Positions 1 through 8,311 of a stretch of DNA of 29,955 bases are shown here, in pieces. Under the pieces are notes generated by a model, which saw nothing but the letters and a program-made list of their open reading frames with translations, made no database searches and had not been told where the DNA came from. Both the position numbers and the translations under genes were made by a program. This stretch comes from UBA1756 sp045132235 (lineage in GTDB: Bacteria > Bacteroidota > Bacteroidia > Bacteroidales > WCHB1-69), in the NCBI GenBank assembly GCA_045132235.1, contig JBGURX010000025.1:1-29955 (forward strand), written 5' to 3'. Position 1 is the stretch's first letter, and each line of letters opens with the position of its first letter.

Positions 1-1
1 T

Positions 2-1666
2 GTGGCCGCCGTGGCGCAGGAGTACGGCATCCGCTGCACCGTCAGCCTCAACGCGCTGATGGTGGACGGCACCGGCATGTGCGGTGCTTGCCGTGTGAAT
101 GTGGGCGGCGAGACCAAGTTTACCTGCGTGGACGGTCCCGAGTTCGACGCCGCACTGGTGGATTTCAACCAGGCGATGAAGCGTCAGGCCATGTATAATA
201 ATGTAACCACCCGCAAGCAGCTGGAGGCTGAGGAGCGTGCGGAAGGGCATGTGTGCCATATCGGCGGCGTCACCGAAGAGGTGCCCGACAAGAAACGGCG
301 GGTGCCGGTGCGCGAGCAGGATCCCAAGGTGCGCGCCACCAACTTCGACGAGGTTTGTCTCGGCTACGATGCCGACGAGGCCGTGGTGGAGGCCCGCCGC
401 TGCCTCAACTGCAAGAACCCGCAGTGTGTGCAGGGCTGCCCCGTCAACATCAACATCCCCGCCTTCATCCACCAGATCGCCATCGGCGACATCGAGGAGG
501 CGGCCCGCATCATCAGCCGCGACTCCGCGCTGCCGGCCGTGTGTGGCCGTGTGTGCCCGCAGGAGAGCCAGTGCGAGGGCAAGTGCGTGATGGGCAACAA
601 GTTCGAACCGATCGCCATCGGCAAACTCGAGCGCTTTGTAGGCGACTACGCCCGCACCCACCAGCTCCAGCTGGCGGAATGCGCCCCGAAGAACGGCCAT
701 AAGGTGGCTGTCATCGGCAGCGGTCCCTCGGGCATCACCTGCGCCAAAGAGCTGCTGGGCAAGGGCTACGACGTTACCGTTTTCGAGGCTTTGCACGAAC
801 TCGGCGGCGTGTTGGTATATGGTATTCCTTCCTTCCGTCTGCCCAAAGAGACGGTCGTGAAATACGAAGTGGAGAATCTCCGCAAGATGGGCGCCCAATT
901 TGAGCGTGACGTGGTCATCGGCCGCACCGTCTCCATCGACGACCTGCTGGAAAAGGAGGGCTTCGAGGCGGTGTTCGTCGGCAGCGGTGCCGGACTGCCC
1001 AACTTCATGGGCATCCCCGGCGAGAACCTCTGCGGCGTGGTTTCCGCCAACGAGTTCCTGACGCGCAACAACCTGCTGTTCGCCTACCGTGAAGGCTTCG
1101 ACACGCCCAACTTTGTGGGGCGCAAGGTGGCCGTGGTGGGTGGCGGCAATGTGGCCATGGATGCCGCCCGTACCGCACTGCGTCTTGGCGCCGACGTGCA
1201 TATCGTTTATCGCCGTTCCGAGGCCGAGCTGCCCGCCCGTGCCGAAGAGGTGCATCACGCCAAAGAGGAGGGCATTGTCTTCAACCTGCTCTGCAACCCG
1301 GTGCAGATTGTGGGCAACGAAGAGGGCTGGGTGAAGGCGATGGACTGCGTGCGCATGCAGCTCGGCGAGCCCGACGCCTCTGGCCGCCGCCGCCCCGAGG
1401 TGATTCCCGGCAGCGAGTTCACCCTCGACGTGGACATGGTCATCATGGCACTGGGTACATCACCCAACCCGCTGATTAGCAGCACTACCGACGGACTGGC
1501 TACCAACCGCAAGGGCTGCCTCGAAGCCGATGAGGTGGGCCGCACCACCCGCAAGGGCGTGTTCGCAGGCGGCGATGCCGTGAGCGGTGCCGCTACCGTC
1601 ATCCTCGCCATGGGAGCCGGCAAGAAAGCTGCCGCCGCCATCGACGAGTATATCTGCAACAAATAG
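2..1666 (+). CDS. Fused PyrK/NfnA-like FAD/NAD-binding and GltD/NfnB-like NAD(P)H oxidoreductase (5' end missing)
   Basis: The gene runs off the left edge, so only the last 554 codons are present. The first ~60 residues are the tail of a sulfide dehydrogenase/dihydroorotate dehydrogenase electron-transfer-subunit-like domain: the [2Fe-2S] ligands are visible in GTGMCGAC (C27, C30) and C42. The rest is a glutamate synthase small-subunit-like module. It has two cysteine clusters for [4Fe-4S] centres (CLNCKNPQC from residue 134, CGRVCPQESQCEGKC from 181), an FAD dinucleotide motif GSGPSG near 239, a second NADPH motif GGGNVAMDAAR near 380, and the C-terminal GGDAVSGAATV flavin motif. The arrangement matches the Bacteroidota fusion usually annotated as bifunctional dihydroorotate dehydrogenase B NAD-binding subunit/NADPH-dependent glutamate synthase. 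By homology to NfnAB it may transfer electrons between ferredoxin, NADH and NADPH; that role is inferred. No large glutamate synthase subunit is visible. Confidence 0.9.
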   Translation: MAAVAQEYGIRCTVSLNALMVDGTGMCGACRVNVGGETKFTCVDGPEFDAALVDFNQAMKRQAMYNNVTTRKQLEAEERAEGHVCHIGGVTEEVPDKKRRVPVREQDPKVRATNFDEVCLGYDADEAVVEARRCLNCKNPQCVQGCPVNINIPAFIHQIAIGDIEEAARIISRDSALPAVCGRVCPQESQCEGKCVMGNKFEPIAIGKLERFVGDYARTHQLQLAECAPKNGHKVAVIGSGPSGITCAKELLGKGYDVTVFEALHELGGVLVYGIPSFRLPKETVVKYEVENLRKMGAQFERDVVIGRTVSIDDLLEKEGFEAVFVGSGAGLPNFMGIPGENLCGVVSANEFLTRNNLLFAYREGFDTPNFVGRKVAVVGGGNVAMDAARTALRLGADVHIVYRRSEAELPARAEEVHHAKEEGIVFNLLCNPVQIVGNEEGWVKAMDCVRMQLGEPDASGRRRPEVIPGSEFTLDVDMVIMALGTSPNPLISSTTDGLATNRKGCLEADEVGRTTRKGVFAGGDAVSGAATVILAMGAGKKAAAAIDEYICNK

Positions 1667-1671
1667 TTTCT

Positions 1672-3966
1672 ATGGCGAAACATTACCTTCTGACGCTTCT
1701 GCTGGTCCTGACCCTCGTGGGAGGTGGAAAGGCTCAGCAGCCCGTTACGTTCGTGCGCAACAGCCACGACTGTTCCATCGTTTATCCCGCCTCACAACCT
1801 GAACTGAAGCCGGTGGCGGTTGAGTTGCAACAGCTGCTGCAACGCACGCTGCAATGCCACTGCGTCATCCTTCCCGACACAGAGTATAGGGGAGGGAAGG
1901 CGATCTCCATCGGACGGAATATTTTGTCAGAAAATCTTTATAATCAATATTTTAATAAAATTGAAAAAGATGGATTTCTGCTCTACACCGATGACTCTGT
2001 TCTTTTTATTTTAGGAAATGAAAAAGATACCATGGCGCATTACTACGGCGTGTATCACCTGATGGAGAACCATTTTGGATGCACCTACGTTTGCGACCAC
2101 AGCATGCACTACGACCCGCTGCCCGACACACTGACACTCACGCTCAACGACCTTCAGAATCCAGCCTTCCGCTACCGCGAAACCCTTCACCTGATTCCCA
2201 ACCTCGACCCGCAGTACGCCCGCTGGCACAAGCTGCACACCCGCCGCGACTTCAACCGTGAGTGGGGACTTTTTGTACACACTTTCAAAGACTTGATACC
2301 GGTGGAGACCTACTTCGACACCCATCCTGAGTGGTTCTCTGAGATGTACGGCCAGCGTGTGCGCGACGGTCAGCTCTGCCTGAGCAACCCCGAAGTGTTG
2401 GAAGAGCTGTGCCGGAATTTGGAACAGCGCATGAAGGCCGAGCCCGACAAGGCCATCTGGTCGGTGTCGCAGAACGATAACGAAAGCTCCTGCACCTGCG
2501 AGCACTGCCGCCACCTCGATTCGCTGTACGGCGGTCCCTCCGGCACGATGATCTGGTTCGTGAACCAAGTGGCGGAACGGTTTCCCGACAAAACCATCTC
2601 CACGCTGGCTTACCAGCAAACCCGCCATGCTCCCGCCAACATCCGGCCCAACAAGAATGTGAACATCATGCTCTGCTCTATCGAGTGCCAGCGTACGTAC
2701 CCCATCGCCACCGAAACGGGCGAGCGCTCGTTCCAACACGATTTGGAGGCATGGGCCGCCCTCACCGACAATATCTTCCTGTGGGACTATGTGGTGCAGT
2801 TCCGCAATTTCCTCGACCCGTTCCCGAATTTTCAAGTCCTGCAGCCCAACTTGCAGAATTTCAGAGACCACCGCATCCCGATGGTGTTTGAGCAGGGATC
2901 CAACCAGAACGTTACCGAGAGCCACGAGTGGCGCACCTATTTGCTTGCCCATCTCTTATGGAATCCAGATATCAACACCGACAGTCTGCGTCAGCGTTTC
3001 TTCGATGCTTATTATGGTCCGAAGCGCACACCTTTCATCACACAATATTATGATGAGATGCAAAAGGCACTGCTGGATTCCAAGCAAAAGCTCAACATCT
3101 ATGGCTATCCCATCGATGCGGTGGAAGGATATCTGTCTTATGATAAAATCATGGACTATCTGAATTGGATGATGGATGTTTTGAAAACGCAACCATTTGA
3201 AGGATGCATGATTGAGCAAAGTCAGATATATGACGAGCGTGCAGTATTATGGGCACTTCCGCTTGAATTTGCTTTGATAGACCTCATTAGCCATGAGTGT
3301 TTTCCAGAATTATCGTTTTTTGAAGTTGATGATAAGGGAAGAAAAAGTGTACGAGAGGAGTATCGTTATATGTTGGAAGAATTTGTCATTAGCTGCAATA
3401 AATTGGGTATTAAATATTTAGATGAAGCCACCTATACACCGCAGCAGTTTTATGACAACATCACGAATTATTGGGAGAAAAACACCATGCAGAATCTTGC
3501 CGCCGGGCGGCCGGTGACCTGCTCCACCGAATGGAGCAGCCTATACGACGTGGGCGGTCCGAAAGCGCTGACTGATGGCCGGATGGGCATGATGGACTAC
3601 CGCGCCGACTGGCTGGGCTTCTGGGGCCACGACATGGATGTGGTCGTCGACCTCGGGAAGCGGAAACCCGTGCAGGAGGTGCGCGCCGACTTCCTCTTTT
3701 ACCCGCTTTCATGGATATTTGCCCCCAAACGGGTGATTTGCTATGTGTCTGACAACCAAGTGGATTGGACCGAAGTGGGGGAGGTGGGCTACCAAAATGG
3801 CGAGCGGCTTACCGAGTGCAAGATTGTGCCGTTCAAGATTGCCGCTGGCGGTGTGCGCGGACGTTATGTGCGCGTGGTGGCCGAGTCGTTGCGGGTGAAT
3901 CCGGAATGGCATCGCGGAGTGGGGCAGCCCTGCTGGATCTTCTGCGACGAGGTGCTGGTGCGGTAG
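1672..3966 (+). CDS. Secreted DUF4838 domain protein with C-terminal F5/8-type (discoidin-like) domain
   Basis: The 764-residue protein starts with a signal peptide (hydrophobic LLTLLLVLTLVGG, cleavage near KAQ-QP). The N-terminal part resembles the alpha-glucuronidase-type N domain that precedes DUF4838. The centre (about residues 160-470) carries the DUF4838 signature, including the cysteine-rich stretch SSCTCEHCRHLDSLYGG near 270. Residues ~604-764 look like a galactose-binding F5/8 type C fold (start NLAAGRPVTCS, later GRYVRVV). The family is thought to act on glycans outside the cytoplasm, but no reaction is established, so substrate is unknown. The start lies 5 nt after the preceding stop, suggesting co-transcription, though the functions are unrelated. 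Two internal stretches (about 1915-2035 and 2941-3480) are clearly AT-richer than the rest of the gene. No SusC/SusD pair is adjacent. Confidence 0.85.
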   Translation: MAKHYLLTLLLVLTLVGGGKAQQPVTFVRNSHDCSIVYPASQPELKPVAVELQQLLQRTLQCHCVILPDTEYRGGKAISIGRNILSENLYNQYFNKIEKDGFLLYTDDSVLFILGNEKDTMAHYYGVYHLMENHFGCTYVCDHSMHYDPLPDTLTLTLNDLQNPAFRYRETLHLIPNLDPQYARWHKLHTRRDFNREWGLFVHTFKDLIPVETYFDTHPEWFSEMYGQRVRDGQLCLSNPEVLEELCRNLEQRMKAEPDKAIWSVSQNDNESSCTCEHCRHLDSLYGGPSGTMIWFVNQVAERFPDKTISTLAYQQTRHAPANIRPNKNVNIMLCSIECQRTYPIATETGERSFQHDLEAWAALTDNIFLWDYVVQFRNFLDPFPNFQVLQPNLQNFRDHRIPMVFEQGSNQNVTESHEWRTYLLAHLLWNPDINTDSLRQRFFDAYYGPKRTPFITQYYDEMQKALLDSKQKLNIYGYPIDAVEGYLSYDKIMDYLNWMMDVLKTQPFEGCMIEQSQIYDERAVLWALPLEFALIDLISHECFPELSFFEVDDKGRKSVREEYRYMLEEFVISCNKLGIKYLDEATYTPQQFYDNITNYWEKNTMQNLAAGRPVTCSTEWSSLYDVGGPKALTDGRMGMMDYRADWLGFWGHDMDVVVDLGKRKPVQEVRADFLFYPLSWIFAPKRVICYVSDNQVDWTEVGEVGYQNGERLTECKIVPFKIAAGGVRGRYVRVVAESLRVNPEWHRGVGQPCWIFCDEVLVR

Positions 3967-4812
3967 TTATAGCGTCGCGCGATACTGCGATGGCGAAAGC
4001 CCTGTGCCGCGTTTGAAGTAGCGGCAGAAGGAGGCTTGGTCGGGAAAGCCGAAACGGTCGGCGATGGACTGCACGGTGGCGTCGGGCTCGTAGGTGAGGA
4101 TCTGCTTGGCGCGCAGCACCACGTAGTGCTGGATCCAATAGCCGGCGGTATGCCCCGTTTCCTGCTGCACCACCTTGCTGAAATACTTGGGCGTGAGGTG
4201 GAACAGACGGGCGTAAAACTGCACATCCCTGTGCTGCTGGCAGTTCTCGATGATGGCATTGTAGAATCGGTGACTCAAACTTTTTTTGCTGGCATGTCCG
4301 GCATTGCCGACGGTGATGTCGTGGTAAAAATCCACAATCTGCGACAAGATGTAGATGGAACTTACCACGATGTCCTCCCTGCTCTTCAGGTCAAGGCGGG
4401 TGATGCGACGGATGGTGTCAACATAAGACAGAATGTCATCGTATTGATCATCAGTGAGATGAAAATGCGGAAGATGTTCGTAAATGAAGCGGTTGCCGCT
4501 GAAGTTGAGTCTTCCCATCTTGGCGTACATGTCTGCCGAAACGGCGATTAGCGTGGCGCGGTAGTCGGGACTCACCTGGTGGGCAATCAAAGTATGCTGG
4601 GGGTAGATGACAGCGAGGTCGTGTGGCAGAAATCGAGCGGCGGCGGAGTCGTATTCCACATCTATGCTGCCGCTGTGACAAACCGAAATGATATAATGAG
4701 GCGAGATAAAGGGGGTTTTGTGTACAGGAAAATCCGTCACCTCAAAGACAGATACACCCATTTCGACAATTTTGTCATTATCCAACATTAAAACATCCTG
4801 CGTGTTATCCAT
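3967..4812 (-). CDS. AraC-family transcriptional regulator
   Basis: This 281-residue protein has an N-terminal cupin-like sensing half (about residues 1-160, including the HDLAVIYPQHTLIAH stretch typical of AraC sensor domains). The C-terminal AraC DNA-binding domain covers about 183-281 with two helix-turn-helix units; the second contains VQSIADRFGFPDQASFCRYF and ends GLSPSQYRATL, the classic AraC signature. Its stop codon abuts the stop of the DUF4838 gene with no spacer. It diverges from the beta-helix/VTC locus, with 170 bp between the two starts, and each direction has its own -7 box. It could regulate either neighbour. The ligand is unknown; sugar-type effectors are common in this family. 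Confidence 0.93.
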   Translation of the reverse strand: MDNTQDVLMLDNDKIVEMGVSVFEVTDFPVHKTPFISPHYIISVCHSGSIDVEYDSAAARFLPHDLAVIYPQHTLIAHQVSPDYRATLIAVSADMYAKMGRLNFSGNRFIYEHLPHFHLTDDQYDDILSYVDTIRRITRLDLKSREDIVVSSIYILSQIVDFYHDITVGNAGHASKKSLSHRFYNAIIENCQQHRDVQFYARLFHLTPKYFSKVVQQETGHTAGYWIQHYVVLRAKQILTYEPDATVQSIADRFGFPDQASFCRYFKRGTGLSPSQYRATL

Positions 4813-4838
4813 TGTTTTTTCAATACTTTTTGAGATTG

Positions 4839-4846
4839 CAAAGATA
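4839..4846 (-). promoter_or_regulatory. Bacteroidota -7 promoter box for the AraC-family gene
   Basis: The minus strand reads TATCTTTG followed by C, an exact match to the Bacteroidota sigma-70-type -7 consensus TAnnTTTG. It lies 26 nt upstream of the AraC-family start codon. The expected -33 TTTG is not clearly present at the usual spacing (TTCT is found there), so the assignment rests on the -7 box and its position. Confidence 0.6.
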
Positions 4847-4931
4847 CAATTTTTTTTTGAAATAAAAGAAAGAAACTACTTTTTGACAAATATTTTCTCT
4901 AAGTGATAATCTTATAAAAAATAATAATGTG

Positions 4932-4939
4932 TATTTTTG
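4932..4939 (+). promoter_or_regulatory. Bacteroidota -7 promoter box for the T9SS-protein/beta-helix locus
   Basis: TATTTTTG matches TAnnTTTG exactly and is followed by C, as is usual. It lies 43 nt upstream of the ATG at 4983. The box falls inside an upstream extension of the reading frame that could start at 4929, which argues for the downstream start because translation from 4929 would begin ahead of the transcript. No convincing -33 TTG is seen. Confidence 0.6.
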
Positions 4940-4982
4940 CCCGCTAAAAATAAATGATAATTTATTCATCAAATTTATAGAA

Positions 4983-5480
4983 ATGAAAGGTAAAATTTTT
5001 GCAGTCGGGTTGGCCTTCCTGAGCCTTTTGTGGGTGGGAAAGCTATCCGCACAGTCTGTGATTCAAACCACCGATGTCACTGTGGTGTACAGTACTTCGC
5101 AATCCAACACCACTTTTGAGAATGTGACCAAGTTCTATTTCTCCAATGGTAATCTCATCATTGACCAGAGCGGTGTGGAAACTTCGATTCCCACCAACAC
5201 GGTGCATCGTTTGGAATTGGCCGCCATCACTACACCGCTTGACAATATCAGCGAGTGGGGCGAAGATGCCATTTTCGTTTATCCCAACCCCACCTCCGAC
5301 AAACTTTTCTTCTCTTGCAAAGAAAATCAGGAGGTGACGGTGTCGGTCTATACCATGAACGGCCAGCTGCTGCTGTCGGAGCAGATGAACACTTCCGAAA
5401 GCCTGAATGTGAGTTCGTTGGCAAAGGGAATGTACATCATCCGCATCAATAATCAGAATTACAAATTCTCAAAACTCTAA
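4983..5480 (+). CDS. Small secreted protein with T9SS type A sorting domain
   Basis: The start at 4983 is chosen because a signal peptide begins there (hydrophobic core IFAVGLAFLSLLWVG, cleavage after LSAQ) and because a promoter box lies just upstream. The mature protein is short. Residues ~26-80 form a small module with a pattern like VTKFYFSNGNLII...VHRLEL; residues ~98-165 are a Por-secretion-type C-terminal sorting domain with YPNPTSDKLFF at 99 and the late GMYIIRI motif. Such tails direct proteins through the type IX secretion system to the cell surface. There is no room for a catalytic domain. The gene ends 3 nt before the beta-helix gene, whose N-terminus carries a similar module, so the two are probably co-transcribed and functionally linked. 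Export by T9SS is a family inference. Confidence 0.85.
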   Translation: MKGKIFAVGLAFLSLLWVGKLSAQSVIQTTDVTVVYSTSQSNTTFENVTKFYFSNGNLIIDQSGVETSIPTNTVHRLELAAITTPLDNISEWGEDAIFVYPNPTSDKLFFSCKENQEVTVSVYTMNGQLLLSEQMNTSESLNVSSLAKGMYIIRINNQNYKFSKL

Positions 5481-5483
5481 GCC

Positions 5484-8258
5484 ATGAAGAAAGTATTAAC
5501 CCTCCTTTTCGCCCTGATTTTCGCAGCGGGCACCGTTTCTGCTCAGGAACGCATCATTTTTTATCATGGAACATCCCCCGTTCACTCGCAGCTGATTCAG
5601 AATATTGATAGTGTCAGTTTTGTGAACAATCTTTCCATCGTTCATAACAATATTGGAGAAACCAATTTCCAATTTCCCGTCATCGGCATCGACAGCATTG
5701 TCTTTGCCAACGAGGATGTTGAAATCGACACGGGAGAGATTATCTACATCACCTACAACGGCAACAATGTGTCGGTCATCAACCCATGGGCAGACCGTGG
5801 CGTGACCATTACCACCAACGGTGCGGATGTGACCGTGAACGCCGCTTCCGGCACACAGGACATCATCTACTACCTGTCAGGCTCCACCACCGATGGCTCG
5901 CTGCTCATCCATAGCGACCACCGCCTTAACATGATCCTGCACGGCGTGAGCATCACCAACCCCACCGGCGCAGCCATCAAGATTATCGACGACGTGAAGA
6001 TTTCGGTCACCTTGGAGAATACCAGCACGCTGGCCGACGGCGGCGATGCCACCACCCACAAGGCGGCTTTCGACAGCGAAGGCCAGATTGTCTTTTCCGG
6101 CAACGGCACCCTCAACGTCAACGGCAACGTCAAACACGGCATCTTCAGCAACGACTATATCCGCATTCTCAGTGGTAACATCAAGGTCAATAACGCAGTT
6201 ACCGACGGTTTGCACGGCGACTATTTCCAGATGTACACCGGCAGCGTGGAGGTTGACAACGCCAAGACCGGCATCGACGGCGACCGCGGTTTCGTGGAGA
6301 TCGGCGGCGGCACCATCACCGTCAACGTGGCCCAGGCCGACGGCAAGGGTATCACCTGCGACAGCACCTTCACCATCTCCGGCGGCACCGTCAACATGAC
6401 GCTTTCGGGCGGTCAGAGCAAGGGTATCAAGGCCGGACAGAACATTAACCTCGACGGCGGTACCATCACCATCAACGGCTCTGGTGCTACGGTTGTCACC
6501 GACAACGACCCGTCGCACTGCACGGGTCTGAAGAGCGACGGCAATGTCAACATCAATGGCGGTGCCAACCTGACCGTCACCATGAGCAGCGCGGCAACGG
6601 GCGGCAAGGGCATCAACGCCGACGGACGCGTGGTGGTCAACGGCGGCAATGTCAACCTGTCGGTGGCTGGCGCAGGCGGCACCTACACCAATACCAGCAA
6701 CCAAAGCGACTCCTATTCCGCAGCCTGCATCAAGAGCAACGGCGATATTGAGATCAACAGCCAGACCGGCAACACGGTCATGCAGCTCACTGCCTCCGGC
6801 ACCGACAGCAAGGGCTTTTCCACCGACGGCAACGTCACCATCAACGGCGGAACCCTCACCTTCACGGCTTCTGGCACGGATAGCAAAGGCATCTCTGCCG
6901 ACAATACCATCACCGTGAACGACGGCGACATCACCCTGACCGTTTCCGGACAAGCCAGCAAGGGCATCAAGTCCGACATTGCGGTAATTATTGAAGGCGG
7001 TGACCTCACGGCCAACGTGAGCGGTGCCACCGTCGTCGCCAACCAGTCCGCCTCCAACAGCATCGCCATCAAGTCGGGCGGCACGCTGACGGTCAACGGC
7101 GGCATTATCAATGCCACCTGTACTTCCGCATCACGCGGGGCAAAATGCCTCTCCTCCGACGGCAACATGACCATCGGCGGCGGCACCCTCACCCTCTCGA
7201 CGGCTGGTGCGGGCGCCACAGTGGTCGGCAGCGGCACCAGCTGCACCGACGGCTATGCCCCCAGCTGCATCAAGAGCGACGGCAACTTTACCGTGACGGC
7301 GGGTGTCATCAACTGCCAGAGCACCGGTACCGGTGGCACTGGCATTAAGGTTGAAGGCATCACCACTATTGGTGTGCAGGGCGGCGACAATGAGCTCATC
7401 GACATCGACATCATGACTTCCGGTGCTCCGGTGAACGCGAGCAGCGGAGGCGGAGGAGGAGGATTCCCTGGCGGCGGTGGCAGCAGTTCCGACTACTGGA
7501 AAGGCCTGCCCAAAGGCCTCAAGAGCATCGGCAACATCTATATCCACAGCGGACACGTCTCTTCCTACTGCGCCCAGACCTCCGGTGACCCCACCGGCGA
7601 GGCCATTGAGAGCAAGGACGGCATCTATATCAACGGCGGCTTCGTGGAGGCCAACGCCTACGATGACGCTATCAACTGCGCCAACCACATCGAGGTGAAC
7701 GGCGGCTATGTATGGGCATATTCACGCGGCAACGACGGTATCGACTGCAATGGTTCCTACTCGCAGTACAACGGCGGCGTCATCATCGCGGCCGGCACCG
7801 AGGAAGCTATCGACGCCAACTGCGACGGCATGGGTGGCACGCAAGGCCACCTGCAAATCAACGGCGCTACCATCGTGGCGTTCAGGGCCTCCAGCGGCGG
7901 CGGTGGCATGGCCCTGCTCGACAGTCCGACTTACATGAACGGTCAGAAAGCCCTCTCCACCAGCAGCGTCTCCACCGGCAACCGTTACTGCATCAAGAAC
8001 AGCGGCGGCAATCCCGTGATGATCTTCAACCATCAGGCAGTGAGCGGCAGCGGCTTCCAGACCTCCACTGCCGGTTTGAGACCTCCGGGAGGCGGCGGCA
8101 GCAGCGCGTCGTTCATCTTCACCAGCCCTGAAGTCACCAGCGGCACCTACACGCTCTATACCAACCCCACCATCAACGGCACCATCCACTGGCACGGGTT
8201 GTACATCGGCGCCAGCGCCACCACCTCCGGCAGCGGCACCAGCATCACAGCACAATAA
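5484..8258 (+). CDS. Secreted beta-helix carbohydrate-binding domain protein (Cthe_2159-like)
   Basis: The 924-residue protein has a signal peptide (VLTLLFALIFAAG, cleavage after SAQ). Residues ~25-85 hold a short module with IDSVSF and IDSIVF motifs. The remainder is a long array of imperfect repeats of about 25-45 residues built on SKGI-KSDGNVTINGG-type units (clearest at 6190-7360). This is the right-handed beta-helix pattern of the carbohydrate-binding family founded by Cthe_2159 of Clostridium thermocellum, described as binding acidic sugar polymers and resembling polysaccharide lyases. A glycine-rich loop lies near residues 653-668, and acidic turns such as DDAINC, NDGIDC and EEAIDANCDG follow and might bind calcium. 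No T9SS tail is present at the C-terminus. Its place ahead of VTC and DUF4956 genes repeats a known association. Catalytic activity cannot be claimed. Confidence 0.85.
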   Translation: MKKVLTLLFALIFAAGTVSAQERIIFYHGTSPVHSQLIQNIDSVSFVNNLSIVHNNIGETNFQFPVIGIDSIVFANEDVEIDTGEIIYITYNGNNVSVINPWADRGVTITTNGADVTVNAASGTQDIIYYLSGSTTDGSLLIHSDHRLNMILHGVSITNPTGAAIKIIDDVKISVTLENTSTLADGGDATTHKAAFDSEGQIVFSGNGTLNVNGNVKHGIFSNDYIRILSGNIKVNNAVTDGLHGDYFQMYTGSVEVDNAKTGIDGDRGFVEIGGGTITVNVAQADGKGITCDSTFTISGGTVNMTLSGGQSKGIKAGQNINLDGGTITINGSGATVVTDNDPSHCTGLKSDGNVNINGGANLTVTMSSAATGGKGINADGRVVVNGGNVNLSVAGAGGTYTNTSNQSDSYSAACIKSNGDIEINSQTGNTVMQLTASGTDSKGFSTDGNVTINGGTLTFTASGTDSKGISADNTITVNDGDITLTVSGQASKGIKSDIAVIIEGGDLTANVSGATVVANQSASNSIAIKSGGTLTVNGGIINATCTSASRGAKCLSSDGNMTIGGGTLTLSTAGAGATVVGSGTSCTDGYAPSCIKSDGNFTVTAGVINCQSTGTGGTGIKVEGITTIGVQGGDNELIDIDIMTSGAPVNASSGGGGGGFPGGGGSSSDYWKGLPKGLKSIGNIYIHSGHVSSYCAQTSGDPTGEAIESKDGIYINGGFVEANAYDDAINCANHIEVNGGYVWAYSRGNDGIDCNGSYSQYNGGVIIAAGTEEAIDANCDGMGGTQGHLQINGATIVAFRASSGGGGMALLDSPTYMNGQKALSTSSVSTGNRYCIKNSGGNPVMIFNHQAVSGSGFQTSTAGLRPPGGGGSSASFIFTSPEVTSGTYTLYTNPTINGTIHWHGLYIGASATTSGSGTSITAQ

Positions 8259-8267
8259 TTCACCAAC

Positions 8268-8306
8268 GGGAGACGTTTCAATAAGATATCGTCTCCCAAT
8301 TTTTTT
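8268..8306 (+). terminator. Rho-independent terminator or attenuator after the beta-helix gene
   Basis: A perfect 8-bp stem, GGGAGACG at 8268-8275 and CGTCTCCC at 8290-8297, encloses a 14-nt loop and is followed by AA and a run of seven T. The element sits 9 nt after the beta-helix stop and just before the lipoprotein gene on the same strand. No TAnnTTTG box lies between it and the next start, so partial read-through is likely to feed the downstream genes. Confidence 0.8.
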
Positions 8307-8311
8307 ATGAT

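Noticed and set aside
2011..2952. Minus-strand open frame (313 codons) opposite the DUF4838 gene
   Set aside because: Antisense to a strong DUF4838 gene, with no motif of its own.
5877..6953. Minus-strand open frame (358 codons) opposite the beta-helix gene
   Set aside because: Low-complexity V/A/D/G composition that mirrors the repetitive beta-helix codons; no start context or motif.
6190..7360. Repeated DNA resembling an array
   Set aside because: The repeats have irregular period, are in frame and encode beta-helix rungs; there are no identical repeats with unique spacers, so it is not a CRISPR array.
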